A stretch of 64,000 nucleotides of DNA, from the NCBI GenBank assembly GCA_933228675.1, contig OW121743.1, forward strand, positions 50,882,656 to 50,946,655. Reading direction: 5' to 3'. A program made the translations under genes and the position numbers. The stretch's first letter is position 1; every line of letters starts with the position of its first letter. The notes below the pieces were generated by a model. It saw only the letters and a list, made by a program, of their open reading frames with translations. It was not told the DNA's origin and searched no databases. The DNA is from Stomorhina lunata. Taxonomy: Eukaryota; Arthropoda; Insecta; Diptera; Rhiniidae. Shown here one piece after another: positions 20,885 to 32,726 of the stretch.

Positions 20885-21251
20885 TTAATCAAAAATATAT
20901 TCTACTTTAGCATTTAAAACGATTTGGTGGAGGTTCGGAACAGAATCCACCAAGAACTGCAGAAACTCCATTGAAATCTCTTTCCAAGCATTTACGACCT
21001 CAATAACCATTTTTCTGTATGACTACACATTTTCTATTACATAAAAAACTGGACTTTGGGGAAGCCAATCCAGAGTTTTGAACAACAGCCTCTGTTACAA
21101 ATTTTGCGATCATCTTGCTCTTATGATATGGAGCGTTATCCTGATATAAAATGAATGCTTCTCCGATCAATTTATCGCCAGAGGGAAATGCATATTTATT
21201 CAATATTCTTAAATATTGATAATGGCTTTTGGAACCGTCAACAGGAACCAT
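20885..21251 (-). pseudogene. Tc1-like transposase C-terminal relic
   Basis: Decayed second transposase. One frame gives FILYQDNAPYHKSKMIAKFV, containing the second catalytic Asp of Tc1-like enzymes. A one-base shift then gives DWLPQSP..YVIENV, the site of the catalytic Glu. It lies between the intact transposase start and the right inverted repeat, so one element seems to have inserted into, or recombined with, another. Confidence 0.7.
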
Positions 21252-21388
21252 GTTCCCTACTCCACTACATTAGTATTAATAATTCTGTCGACTAGTGTAG
21301 ATACATGAGACATATTTGTAAATTTAACACAACTTGATGGTGGGTATATAAGATTCGGTACAGCCTAATATAACACTCTTACTTGTTT

Positions 21389-21614
21389 GTAATAAGTTAA
21401 TAGTTGTGTTCTCTAACCCAAAAACATAAAAAGTCACCCTCGTACCTTATCGCCATATTGTAAACAGATACAAGTATTTCATTAAAATATTTAATAAAGT
21501 TAAGTAGGTTTTTACATAATTGCAGACAAGTATTGAAATTAAAATAATGTAAAATTGTTATTTGTTTGTAATACGAGTATTTGTCCTTTATTTACATAAT
21601 TATTGAATTGATTT

Positions 21615-21646
<32 letters not shown>

Positions 21647-21804
21647 AATACATATGTATATCGTGATTACTGTCAATTATAATTTAATAAATATTTAAAA
21701 TTTTTTTATTGCGGTTATTTGTTTTTTTTTTTTCATAAAACCGAGAGTTAAGTGTAAAAAATGTGTGTAAAATATGCCTAATTAATTTATTATTTATGTG
21801 TTAA
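21389..21804. other. AT-rich spacer with (TACA)n microsatellite
   Basis: Seven ACAT units lie at about 21617-21646. No gene is seen between the DINE end and the Helitron. Confidence 0.6.
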
Positions 21805-21962
21805 CTAGCTGCTTGTACCCGGCGTTGCCCGGGTTAACAGTAAAATATTTTTACTTACTGCTGTGTTAACCATTTCTTTAACAATTAACAATTATGAAAT
21901 ATTTTTTTATAAATTTTTTAACTGAATCCTTTAATAATTTATTTGCATATGTATTTATTTGA

Positions 21963-22527
21963 CTTTAATGATTGGCAGTACCCCACATTAGTGTGATTTA
22001 TACCACCTATGTCCGACCAGAAATGGAATACAACTCTCATGTATGGGCCGTTGCTTGTAAGTCTATTTTGGAGCTTGTCGACCGCGTACAGGGGAGGGCG
22101 AAAGTGCTTATCGGTGACAATAGGGTATCCAACTCTACTGACTCACTGAAGCACCGCCGCAATGTGGGTTGTATAACACTGTTATATCGGTACTACTTTG
22201 GAATGTGTTCTAACGATATCAGAGACCTCGTTCCCGAAACCAGAAGATTCTTACGCAACACACTTCAATGCATTTGTGGTTGATTGTCCAGTGGACCGAG
22301 CAACACACTATGGAGAAAATTCGTTCTTTAGCCGTACAGTACGTATGTGGAACTCACTTCCTGCAGAAGTTTTTCCTGACAGTTGCAATATAGGAAAATT
22401 CAAACCTAATGTCCACGAACACTACTCCCTCTTTCCTCCTTCCCACAACCTATTTTCCTAGTTCCAACACAATGCATAGCATAAGTAGGGGTCATCCCCT
22501 GAGTGCTGGTCCTAAATAAAAAAAAAA
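21963..22527 (+). pseudogene. 5'-truncated non-LTR retrotransposon, C-terminal reverse transcriptase and 3' end
   Basis: Two overlapping frames give TYVRPEMEYNSHVWAVACKS..VDRVQGRAKVLIGD and, after a frameshift near 22240, FVVDCPVDRATHYGENSFF..RMWNSLPAEVFP, ending FPPSHNLFS and TAG. These are the C-terminal blocks of insect Jockey/CR1-like reverse transcriptases. A short 3' UTR and an A run (AAATAAAAAAAAAA at 22515) finish it. It is 5'-truncated and frameshifted, so dead. It sits inside Helitron H1, whose flanking sequence continues after the A run as in the copy at 44740. Confidence 0.85.
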
Positions 22528-23049
22528 CCATACAAAAACAGACGCGAAAATTTTTTTATATTTATAGATTATCAAACAATCGCCAAATAGTAATCAAATA
22601 ACCGTCAGTTAATCGTGAAACAATTATCGAACAATCATAAAAAATCATTGAACAGTCGTCAATCAATCATCAATTAACCTTCAAACAATCGACAGAAAAT
22701 CATCAAACTGCCGCCATAAAATCGCCAGTTAATCGAGAAACAATTATCAAACAATTATTACAAATCTTCAAACAGTCAAACAACCATTAAATAATCATGA
22801 AAAATCGTTAAACAATCATCAGTGAAACATCGTCATTATGAAACATCAATCATATTTCCAATATCCGTGCCGCCGTTTTCCGATTGTAATTTTTCTTTAT
22901 GTAGCATTGTAAATATTTCTTTATATAGAATCCTAACTTGGACTAAAAACACGTAGAAAAAAATGTCGTGATCGGTCTAGCCGTTATGAAGTGATGTAAT
23001 TTTAAAGAAAAATATAATTTTATCCCCATTTTTCGATTCCCAGGTCCTC

Positions 23050-23600
23050 CTCATTATTAATATTTGACTTATATGGGAGGGGCACGCCGACTTGAGACTT
23101 CAAAAATAATTTGGCCTATTTTATCCATCGGTCACACCATAATATACTGTCAAAATTTCAAAAAAATTGGGTCTCTGTATTTGTGATTTTCATATATGAG
23201 TTATATGGGAGGGGCCACGCCCACTTGACATTTAAAAAAAGAACCTAGACTATTTTAACAACCGGTTACACCTTACCATACTGTGAAAATTTCAGAAAAA
23301 TCGGGCAGCTCGGTCATCCATATTTGTCATTTTCAATATTTGACTTATATGGGAGGGGTCACGCCCACTTGAGATTAACAAAAAAAATCTGGCGTATTTT
23401 AACCATCGGTCACACCCTAACATACTGCCGAAATTTCAGGAAAATTGAACCTCTCGGTCACCTAAATTTGTCATTTTTAACATATAAGTTATATGGGAGG
23501 GGTCACGCCCACTTCAGATTTAAAAAAAAAACCTAGCCTATTTTAACCACCGGTCACACCATACCTCACTGTAAAAATTTCAGGAAAGTTAGTATAACTT
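23050..23600. repeat. ~150-bp internal tandem units of Helitron H1
   Basis: About four units, each with ATATGGGAGGGGTCACGCCC, then ACTTGAGATT, a poly-A patch, ATTTTAACCACCGGTCACAC, and AAATTTCAGRAAAAT..CTCGGTCA. The same units, reversed, fill 43330-44090 and 45330-46280. Open frames across them (YGRGHAHLRF..) are repeat artefacts. Confidence 0.8.
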
Positions 23601-24003
23601 TATCTACATTTCAAAAATCATCAAAATAAATTTACCCAGTTATAGGTATTGTTTTTGTAACTGGGAAGGTGCCATCCCCTGCTCCGATCCTTTTAATTTT
23701 TTTTTGAAGTACGGCCATTGGTAATGAATTTACTTTTGTTAAGTTTGAAGTTTCTAACTTTTATGGTTTATCAAATTCAATGATAAATATTAAATTTTGC
23801 ACCATTTGGTCCATTATTTACCCTATTTGAGCCCTTTCTAGGCCAAGTTTTGAAACAAAACATATCCTTAAACCACCTTAAGGGAATATTCTATATAATT
23901 TCAAAATTTCATAAAAATCGGTCAAACCGTTTAGGAGTCAACCTCTTTCAAACAAACAAATAAACAAATAAACTTACAAACACATTTATAATATATATAT
24001 AGA

Positions 24004-24456
24004 TTAGGGTGGTACATATTTATGAAAAAATTAGTTTTGACCGCAAAAGGCCTATTAAAAATTCAGGATTATTGAGAAAATTTTTGAGTTAAAAAAATAT
24101 GATTTTGATAACTGATTTCTTGTATTTAATATGAAGGGTCTCAAAATTTCTATCTTTTGTTGCTTTTTCTCATGAGTTTACCCAATTATTCTTAAGTCTT
24201 TTATCACTAAATACCTTAACTATTTATATATGAGTGTACGACGTACACTGTACGTATATAAAATTAATTTTGTTTTTATCATACAAATATTCAATTAATA
24301 AAAAAGAATTAATGAATTAATTTGTGAAATGGTATTTGAGTTTTTTGAATTATTTGTTATGTAATTGTATATTAAGAAAACAAAAAAAAAAGTTTGTATA
24401 TAACACTTATCCACAAAATGAAACTTTTTGCGTTACAATTGACCACCAATATATAT
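24004..24456. other. AT-rich spacer
   Basis: No gene or clear repeat is visible; it lies between the Helitron and the next DINE copy. Confidence 0.4.
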
Positions 24457-25400
24457 TTTTGTACCCACCATCAAAAAGAATGGGGGGTGTATTGAGCTTG
24501 TAATTCCGTTTGTAATTTGCTTAAGTCTTAATCTGAATCCTTATGAAATTCTAAAACGATTGAGCGATATCCGTCTGTCTGTTTGTCCGTCTGTCTGTTC
24601 TTATGTCTGTCCGTCTGTTGCTGGCACGATAAACCCTTATTTGTTATATATAAGTTTTACATAGGTACACTCAGAAAAAAAAAATGAACTAAAATTTAGG
24701 AAAATTTACTAAATTTGAGGAAAAAATGGTTGTCGTATGGCGAAAAAGCCGTTTTTTATAGCAATTAAGTAAAAAAAATCCTTAATTCCAAGAAAAAAAT
24801 TTCCTTAAGTTTTTGACAAAATTTCTTATATCAAACAAATTTTATCTAAAATCAAATAAAATTTAACTTAAAAAATTAAAAAAAAATTCTAAAAAATACA
24901 CATTTTATCTGAAACTTCTTAAAAACAAGTAAATATTTCCTTTAATTTAGTTCAGATAAATATTTATCAATGCTCCCATACAAAAACCTTAGCCTAAATT
25001 TCACCCAAAAACACTTAAATACCACTAAATGATAAACTGTAACAGCTTTGGCCACTAAATTTAGCACAAGAAAGTCTTATGTCAATGTCAGCCAGTGTGC
25101 AAAATTTTGTCACAATTGGTCACCATTTGACCATAGCTCCCATATAAAAAATTTACGGAAACACAAAAATACAATAAGAAAAGGGGGTTTATGTCCGACC
25201 ATCAGATAAGGAAAGAAAAGAGTTTATTTGTGCAAAATTTAGTGGCCAAAGCTTTCATAGTTTATAATGTAATAGCTTTTAACTGGCGTTTGTGGCATTT
25301 TAGTGGTTTCCAAGAGCGGTTTTTATATGAAAGCTTTGACCATAGCTTTCATATAAAAACCGCTCCGAATCTGACCAATTCCTATATGATTTGACATACT
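24457..25400 (+). repeat. DINE-like repeat, family A (A2), 5' part
   Basis: Starts GTACCCACCATCAAAAAGAA, has a short (GTCT)n block near 24570-24620, then family A body motifs such as CACAATTGGTCACCATTTGA. It meets an oppositely oriented copy at a hairpin near 25340. Confidence 0.75.
25315..25364. repeat. 21-bp perfect inverted repeat at junction of opposed DINE copies
   Basis: AGCGGTTTTTATATGAAAGCT and its exact reverse complement are separated by eight bases. It marks the switch from plus- to minus-oriented family A sequence. Confidence 0.85.
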
Positions 25401-26131
25401 GACCTAAAGTTGCATAAAACTTCTTCCTTCTAAATTTATTTGTCATAGATATTACAATTTTACTCAATTTATCAGCATAAATGTTATTCCCGGGGCAGGG
25501 TTATATGGGAGCTGTAACTAAATGTAAACCTATTTTGCCCATTTTCATTACACAACTTCTAAAACATATCGAAAATACTTTTGTAAAATTTTGTCTCTAT
25601 AGCACTCGTAGTTTAGCTCCTAAATGATATTATCTGACGTACAGACGGACATAATCCCCCCTTTGTGTATTTTTGTGTTTCCGTAAGTTTTTTATATGGG
25701 AGCTAGGTTAAATGTGAACCGATTTCGATGAAATTTATATGCTTAGTGCTTATGTAAAACTTCTATGTACCAAGTTTTATCATCATAGCTATTATAGTTT
25801 GTTATTTATTAGCAAATCATCGATTAGCCAAGGCGTGTTTATACGGGAGCTATGGTCAAATGTTAACCGATTTTTCCCAATTTCAATACCGAAATTTTTT
25901 CAAAAATGAAGATTCTTTTAACTAAGTTCAGTGAGCTAGCTCCCTTCGTTTAGGCGTTATCGTAATTTCAACAGACAGACGGACAGACAGAAAGACACCG
26001 CTCAATCGTCTTAGAATTTCATAACGATTCAGAATATACATCGCTTTTGGTTTTTAGGCCAATATTAAGGAAATTACAAACGGAATGACAATCTCAATAT
26101 ACCCCCATTCTTTTTGTAGGTATAATAATTT
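25400..26131 (-). repeat. DINE-like repeat, family A (A3), minus orientation
   Basis: Reverse complement of the family A 5' half: CAACAGACAGACGGACAGAC near 25970, then TTACAAACGGAATGACAATC and the terminus ATACCCCCATTCTTTTTGTA. Its part from 25501 on is copied again at 26828-27458. Confidence 0.75.
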
Positions 26132-26141
26132 GCCGTAAGAA

Positions 26142-26312
26142 AGTCCTAATTCATGAGAACGACATGGAATTGACACATTTTAGTCTTCGGCAACACTTTC
26201 ACTTACAGCAGAGATATTTTCAGCGGAAGGAGCTAAACGATGCTGCACAGGCCTTACAATATTTGTAACCGCTTCAGCCTCTTCAAATTTCTTGTAGTAG
26301 TATGTTTTTTAT
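26142..26312 (-). pseudogene. DD41D-type mariner transposase relic (first duplicate)
   Basis: Minus-strand translation reads VRPVQHRLAPSAENISAVSE, then SVAED, a stop, NVSIPCRSHELGLSYG. This is the N-terminal DNA-binding region of the transposase family seen at 32830 and 49062 (compare TAENNAAVRDSVAEEPSTST there). It has one stop and no catalytic domain. Confidence 0.7.
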
Positions 26313-27468
26313 GCGTTGTGTGATACTTTCTTTCAACTGAAAAGAATAAAATTGGTTTAACAACTCAGTTTGACGGATGTCGAATTCCAGTCCATTATTT
26401 TTGAAAGCGAGAAATGGATTACCCGATATATTTAAAATTATACCCGTTACTTAATTTTTTTATTTTGTTAATTTTTCATATGAAAAATGTCTGCTAATTT
26501 TCACTTTATTGTCAATAAAACTAACATTATTCATGGATTTTTTACGAAATAAGTCTTTAGTTATTTATTATATTTACAATTTTAAGACTGTGAAATAAAA
26601 ATGGTAAGTTTTTGAAATCTTTAATTTTTAATAAATTTTTGAAAAATAAAAAATTTTCGATTTTGCAAAAAATAAAAATTACATTTTTATGTGAAAAACT
26701 CCAAAAATATTGTCCATAATAAAAAATTGTCTTATTAAGGCTTAAAGAACATTTTATGCTGAATGAGCCGGTGTTTCTCTCAACGAATTAAGATAAGCCA
26801 TTTCCAAGATATAGTTTCGTTTTTCCTTTATATGGGAGCTGTAACTAAATGTAAACCTATTTTGCCCATTTTCATTACACAACTTCTAAAACATATCGAA
26901 AATACTTTTGTAAAATTTTGTCTCTATAGCACTCGTAGTTTAGCTCCTAAATGATATTATCTGACGTACAGACGGACATAATCCCCCCTTTGTGTATTTT
27001 TGTGTTTCCGTAAGTTTTTTATATGGGAGCTAGGTTAAATGTGAACCGATTTCGATGAAATTTATATGCTTAGTGCTTATGTAAAACTTCTATGTACCAA
27101 GTTTTATCATCATAGCTATTATAGTTTGTTATTTATTAGCAAATCATCGATTAGCCAAGGCGTGTTTATACGGGAGCTATGGTCAAATGTTAACCGATTT
27201 TTCCCAATTTCAATACCGAAATTTTTTCAAAAATGAAGATTCTTTTAACTAAGTTCAGTGAGCTAGCTCCCTTCGTTTAGGCGTTATCGTAATTTCAACA
27301 GACAGACGGACAGACAGAAAGACACCGCTCAATCGTCTTAGAATTTCATAACGATTCAGAATATACATCGCTTTTGGTTTTTAGGCCAATATTAAGGAAA
27401 TTACAAACGGAATGACAATCTCAATATACCCCCATTCTTTTTGTAGGTATAATAATTTGCCGTAAGAA

Positions 27469-27639
27469 AGTCCTAATTCATGAGAACGACATGGAATTGA
27501 CACATTTTAGTCTTCGGCAACACTTTCACTTACAGCAGAGATATTTTCAGCGGAAGGAGCTAAACGATGCTGCACAGGCCTTACAATATTTGTAACCGCT
27601 TCAGCCTCTTCAAATTTCTTGTAGTAGTATGTTTTTTAT
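27469..27639 (-). pseudogene. DD41D-type mariner transposase relic (second duplicate)
   Basis: Copy of the relic at 26142-26312 carried by the 1,327-bp duplication, with the same stop. Confidence 0.7.
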
Positions 27640-28154
27640 GCGTTGTGTGATACTTTCTTTCAACTGAAAAGAATAAAATTGGTTTAACAACTCAGTTTGA
27701 CGGATGTCGAATTCCAGTCCATTATTTTTGAAAGCGAGAAATGGATTACCCGATATATTTAAAATTATACCCGTTACTTAATTTTTTTATTTTGTTAATT
27801 TTTCATATGAAAAATGTCTGCTAATTTTCACTTTATTGTCAATAAAACTAACATTATTCATGGATTTTTTACGAAATAAGTCTTTAGTTATTTATTATAT
27901 TTACAATTTTAAGACTGTGAAATAAAAATGGTAAGTTTTTGAAATCTTTAATTTTTAATAAATTTTTGAAAAATAAAAAATTTTCGATTTTGCAAAAAAT
28001 AAAAATTACATTTTTATGTGAAAAACTCCAAAAATATTGTCCATAATAAAAAATTGTCTTATTAAGGCTTAAAGAACATTTTATGCTGAATGAGCCGGTG
28101 TTTCTCTCAACGAATTAAGATAAGCCATTTCCAAGATATAGTTTCGTTTTTCCT

Positions 28155-29350
28155 TTAAAACGTGAAAGGAATTCGTTTTGCAAACAACCGGAAACAAAAT
28201 TAAAACACTTTTTGTAGTTTTCCAAAGTTATATTTTAACTTAACTTAAGAGTTAGTCACTTTAAAACACTTTCACAAAAACTGTAAACAAACTTCACAAA
28301 ACTGCTTTACAAATAATCTTATTCACACTGTTCTCTTATACGCGTTTCAATTAAAACTGTTCTCACAATATTCGCCCATGGGCCTTATATAGTAGAGAAT
28401 AGAGTTTCTAGCATTTTCTACAGACGTAACCAAAGAGCTGCTGTAGTTGATTACACCAGTGGTAGCCAAAACATTTGTATTAGTAAGTATTAGTTGTATT
28501 GGTGAGAAATAATTTTCACACTCGAAAAAATAGGTAATTATACTGGTTTTAATAGTAAGTAAAAACTTATTTTTAAACAGAAGAATTTTATTATACCAAA
28601 AAACTATTTGTATGAATACACAAATCTAAAACATATTGTAAAATATAATATAAAAAAGGATTATTCCTTGCAAAGATTTTCTTATGCATACAGGCAAATG
28701 TAAAAACTCTCTTTAAAACAGCTCTAATTATTGCATTAAATAAATTAGTAACGTTATATTTTAATTTAAAGTATTAATTTCACAATAGTATTCTTCCTTC
28801 TTTAATTTTTTTATTGTCATAATAAAAATTCAATAAGCGAGACGACAAAAATTTGTTGAATGTATTGAAATTATAACAAAAAATGTTCATTTTTCGGTGG
28901 TTGATTGAAGACTTAATGAAAGAGCATAAGAATACATGTAAAGAGCGTAAGAATATGTGTAATTTCAAAGGGCTCAATTGAGTTCGAGCTGGCGACCATT
29001 GGATTACACTAACAATGTGGCTTCCGAAAGTTCATGTATGTTCCAATACATTCTCACATGATCAAGAACACGCCCACACATACGTTGTACAAAAAGATTA
29101 TCTGAAATTAACAGAGAGAGAATGTAGATGAAAGAGAAAAATGTTGCTATACTCTTTACAGCAGATAAGAGAAACCTGTTGTTCTGCTTGTAGATATAAA
29201 CAGAACAACAACATCAACAGAAACATTCTAGAAGACTAGGGGAAGAATTACAAGTAATAAACTTTGCATATGACGGATAACTTAAAAATTCGTGACAATA
29301 TGATAAAATCAATGGAACGAAAATGAAAATCCGTAATTTTAGAAAAACAT
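28155..29350. other. Low-copy-looking AT-rich DNA, no gene identified
   Basis: Holds TTATATAGTAGAGAAT near 28387 (a possible TATA box with nothing recognisable after it), AG-rich GAGAGAGAATGTAGATGAAA near 29108, and AACAACAACATCAACAG near 29204. Frames are short and unlike known proteins. It may be the body of an unknown transposon. Confidence 0.4.
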
Positions 29351-32348
29351 AAAAAAAGTAAGAAAGTTTTATAGTCGGTCAAGCCCGACCATACGATACC
29401 CTTCACCACTAAGGTCAAAGGTGTTATTTTTCCTGTATAAAGACAAATATTTGGTAAATTTGTATAGGAAATTTTTCAAAAATTTCCTATTTTTATAGGA
29501 AATTTTTCAAAAATTTCCTATTTTTATAGGAAATTTTTCAAAAATTTCCTATTTTTATAGGAAATTCTTCAAAAATTTCCTATTTTTATAGGAAATTTTT
29601 CAAAAATTTCCTATTTTTATAGGAAATTTTTCAAAAATTTCCTATATTTATAGGAAATTTTTCAAAAATTTCCTATTTTTATAGGAAATTTTTCAAAAAT
29701 TTCCTATTTTTATAGGAAATTTTTCAAAAATTTCCTATTTTTATAAAAAATTTCCTATTTTTATAGGAAATTTTTCAAAAATTTCCTATTTTTATAGGAA
29801 ATTTTTCAAAAATTTCCTATTTTTATAGGAAATTTTTCAAAAATTTCCTATTTTTATAGGAAATTTTTCAAAAATTTCCTATTTTTATAGGAAATTTTTC
29901 AAAAATTTCCTATTTTTATAGGAAATTTTTCAAAAATTTCCTATTTTTATAGGAAATTTTTCAAAAATTTCCTATTTTTATAGGAAATTTTTCAAAAATT
30001 TCCTATTTTTATAGGAAATTTTTCAAAAATTTCCTATTTTTATAGGAAATTTTTCAAAAATTTCCTATTTTTATAGGAAATTTTTCAAAAATTTCCTATT
30101 TTTATAGGAAATTTTTCAAAAATTTCCTATTTTTATAGGAAATTTTTCAAAAATTTCCTATTTTTATAGGAAATTTTTCAAAAATTTCCTATTTTTATAG
30201 GAAATTTTTCAAAAATTTCCTATTTTTATAGGAAATTTTTCAAAAATTTCCTATTTTTATAGGAAATTTTTCAAAAATTTCCTATTTTTATAGGAAATTT
30301 TTCAAAACTTTCCTATTTTTATAGGAAATTTTTCAAAAATTTCCTATTTTTATAGGAAATTTTTCAAAAATTTCCTATTTTTATAGGAAATTTTTCAAAA
30401 ATTTCCTATTTTTATAGGAAATTTTTCAAAAATTTCCTATTTTTATAGGAAATTTTTCAAAAATTTCCTATTTTTATAGGAAATTTTTCAAAAATTTCCT
30501 ATTTTTATAGGAAATTTTTCAAAAATTTCCTATTTTTATAGGAAATTTTTCAAAAATTTCCTATTTTTATAGGAAATTTTTCAAAAATTTCCTATTTTTA
30601 TAGGAAATTTTTCAAAAATTTCCTATTTTTATAGGAAATTTTTCAAAAATTTCCTATTTTTATAGGAAATTTTTCAAAAATTTCCTAGTTTTATAGGAAA
30701 TTTTTCAAAAATTTCCTATTTTTATAGGAAATTTTTCAAAAATTTCCTATTTTTATAGGAAATTTTTCAAAAATTTCCTATTTTTATAGGAAATTTTTCA
30801 AAAATTTCCTATTTTTATAGGAAATTTTTCAAAAATTTCCTATTTTTATAGGAAATTTTTCAAAAATTTCCTATTTTTATAGGAAATTTTTCAAAAATTT
30901 CCTATTTTTATAGGAAATTTTTCAAAAATTTCCTATTTTTATAGGAAATTTTTCAAAAATTTCCTATTTTTATAGGAAATTTTTCAAAAATTTTCTATTT
31001 TTATAGGAAATTTTTCAAAAATTACCTATTTTTATAGGAAATTTTTCAAAAATTACCTATTTTTATAGGAAATTTTTCAAAAATTTCCTATTTTTATAGG
31101 AAATTTTTCAAAAATTTCCTATTTTTATAGGAAATTTTTCAAAAATTTCCTATTTTTATAGGAAATTTTTCAAAAATTTCCTATTTTTATAGGAAATTTT
31201 TCAAAAATTTCCTATTTTTATAGGAAATTTTTCAAAAATTTCCTATTTTTATAGGAAATTTTTCAAAAATTTCCTATTTTTATAGGAAATTTTTCAAAAA
31301 TTTCCTATTTTTATAGGAAATTTTTCAAAAATTTCCTATTTTTATAGGAAATTTTTCAAAAATTTCCTATTTTTATAGGAAATTTTTCAAAAATTTCCTA
31401 TTTTTATAGGAAATTTTTCAAAAATTTCCTATTTTTATAGGAAATTTTTCAAAAATTTCCTATTTTTATAGGAAATTTTTCAAAAATTTCCTATTTTTAT
31501 AGGAAATCTTTCAAAAATTTCCTATTTTTATAGGAAATTTTTCAAAAATTTTCTATTTTTACAGGAAATCGTATATTAAAAACAAAAATTCTTATTTTTA
31601 TCTGAAACTTTTAAAAAATTTCTAATTTTGATAGGAAATTTAAAAAAATGTCTTATTTTTATAGACAATTTTTTTTAAAAAACATTTTTTCAAAACGTAT
31701 ATATTTAAGCTGGTTCCGTCATTGGGACTTATATAAGAACTAGGCTCAAATGTGCACCGATAATCTCGAGATTTGGCAAATTGATTACAGTTTCAGCAAA
31801 AATTATGTATGCAAAAAATAAACTCAAAATTCTTATTATCTTTAGATTTATGAGCATTTTAGAGATTTTTGTCTCATTTAGTGCGTTTTGACAGAAGAAT
31901 TTGTATGGGAGCTATGGTCAAATGTGGACCGATTTCCACGAAATTTGGTACAGTGATTTTGATTTACATTAGCAGTATTCGTTTAAAATTTCATGAACAA
32001 ATATTGATATTTGTGGCCAAAATATCAATTCCGGAAGTGGGACCTATGGGAGGTACCATAAATAATAGACCGATTTTGACGAATTTCAATAGCCATGGTC
32101 CCACTATCAAAAAAATCTGTGCTAAATTTCAACAAATTATCTTTAGAATTGCGACCTTTACTTTGAATACATGGTTTACATGGGGGGTCCAGTCAGCCAG
32201 ACTGACGGACGGACTGGCATCGCTAAATTGACTCAGAAAGTGATTCTAAGCCTATTGGTATACTAAAAGGTGGGTTTAAGACAAATATTTCAATGCGCTA
32301 CATACATCAGCACAAACTTATAATACCCTTTCCACCTATTGTGGTGAA
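29351..32348 (-). repeat. DINE-like repeat, family B, expanded by an internal satellite
   Basis: The 3' terminus (AGTAAGAAAG, hairpin GTCGGTCAAGCCCGACC) is at 29356-29393 and the 5' terminus (ATAATACCCTTTCCACC) is at about 32320-32348. Aligning to 13743-14454, the two halves join at AAATTTTGCC/AACATTTTYTC, exactly where the 31-bp array sits. Open frames in the right half, such as 31869-32231, are non-coding DINE sequence. Confidence 0.8.
29460..31690. repeat. 31-bp satellite array, about 68 units, inside a DINE copy
   Basis: Unit CCTATTTTTATAGGAAATTT followed by TTCAAAAATTT. The arms AGGAAATTT and AAATTTCCT form a dyad around TTCAA. Units are nearly identical, with single changes (GAAATTCTTC near 29570, AAACTTTCC near 30306, ATTACC near 31023, GAAATCTTTC near 31505) and a short unit near 29745. 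The last 130 bases degrade. Same unit length and related sequence as the arrays at 721, 8990 and 61370. Confidence 0.96.
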
Positions 32349-32582
32349 TTTTAAATTCTGGCTGCTTTTGTATTTAGGGGGCCATTATACATCGAAATTA
32401 AATAGTTAGACTTCAAAGTAATTTCTTTTGTTGACCAGTGTAATTCAGCATCAATTTCTACAGCAAATAGTTTTTTATGTTTGTAAAATGTTTTTATTAA
32501 TTCCAATGATATTAATAATGACTCTAATTAATATGGTAATTTTTTATTGAAGTATAAAAATATAACATTAAACTAGTGCTTA
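32349..32582. other. AT-rich spacer, nothing seen
   Basis: No gene or recognisable repeat. Confidence 0.4.
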
Positions 32583-32726
32583 AGTAGGCCAAACTCTACT
32601 TTTTATAACCTTCACCACTAAGGTCAATTATGGACAAATAGTCAAGATTTTCTTAGTCCTTAAATTTGAACTTAATTATTAAGCTTATAAGGACTTTCAG
32701 CCATCTGGACATGCGGATATTGTATC

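Larger units (their letters stand above)
19292..21297 (-). mobile_element. Tc1/mariner-superfamily transposon (DD37E type), TA target duplication
   Basis: Ends are CACTAGTCGGCAGAATTATT and the inverse with one mismatch, with TA on both sides. Joining the flanks restores the uninterrupted DINE sequence found at 41277, proving insertion. The 2.0-kb length exceeds the usual 1.3 kb; the surplus at the right end holds a second transposase relic, suggesting a composite. The right inverted repeat matches the left for only 20 bases. Confidence 0.88.
17813..21388 (+). repeat. DINE-like repeat, family A (A1), interrupted by a Tc1/mariner element
   Basis: Begins TATACCCACCATCAAAAAGA, has a short (GTCT)n block at 17950, a (TA)n run at 18877-18924, and ends GATGGTGGGTATATAAGATT, a hairpin TTCGGTACAGCCTAA and CTCTTACTTGTT. 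The start and end motifs TATACCCACCATC and GATGGTGGGTATA are mutual inverted repeats. It is non-coding. The transposon at 19292-21297 splits the sequence CCTCGTA-GATACATGAG, which is continuous in the copy at 41277. Confidence 0.85.
21805..24003 (-). mobile_element. Non-autonomous Helitron (H1), canonical ends
   Basis: On the minus strand it begins TCTATATATATATTATAA preceded by A and ends with hairpin CCCGGGCAACGCCGGG, eleven bases, then CTAG followed by T. These are the hallmarks of Helitron termini (5' TC, 3' hairpin plus CTRR, A^T target). No Rep/helicase is present. It holds a TTTG/TTTA microsatellite next to its 5' end, degenerate ~150-bp tandem units at 23050-23600 and a TTGATTGTTTGA-like block at 22590-22850. 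A retrotransposon fragment is inserted at 21963-22527. Two relatives sit at 42849 and 44922. Confidence 0.85.
25501..28154. repeat. Exact-looking tandem duplication, 2 x 1,327 bp
   Basis: 25501-26827 and 26828-28154 are in the same orientation at a constant offset of 1,327 bases. I found no mismatch or indel in the stretches compared. The breakpoints share TTA. Each copy holds the 5' half of a minus-oriented DINE copy, a mariner relic and about 500 bases of other AT-rich sequence. It is either a very recent duplication or an assembly artefact. Confidence 0.93.

Noticed and set aside
28380..28400. TATATAG as a promoter of an unknown gene
   Set aside because: No protein-like frame or splice pattern follows within a kilobase; TATA-like strings are frequent in this AT-rich DNA.
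31869..32231. 120-codon plus-strand open frame
   Set aside because: The same text occurs in other DINE family B copies (for example 51617-51952) with different breaks; it is non-coding repeat.
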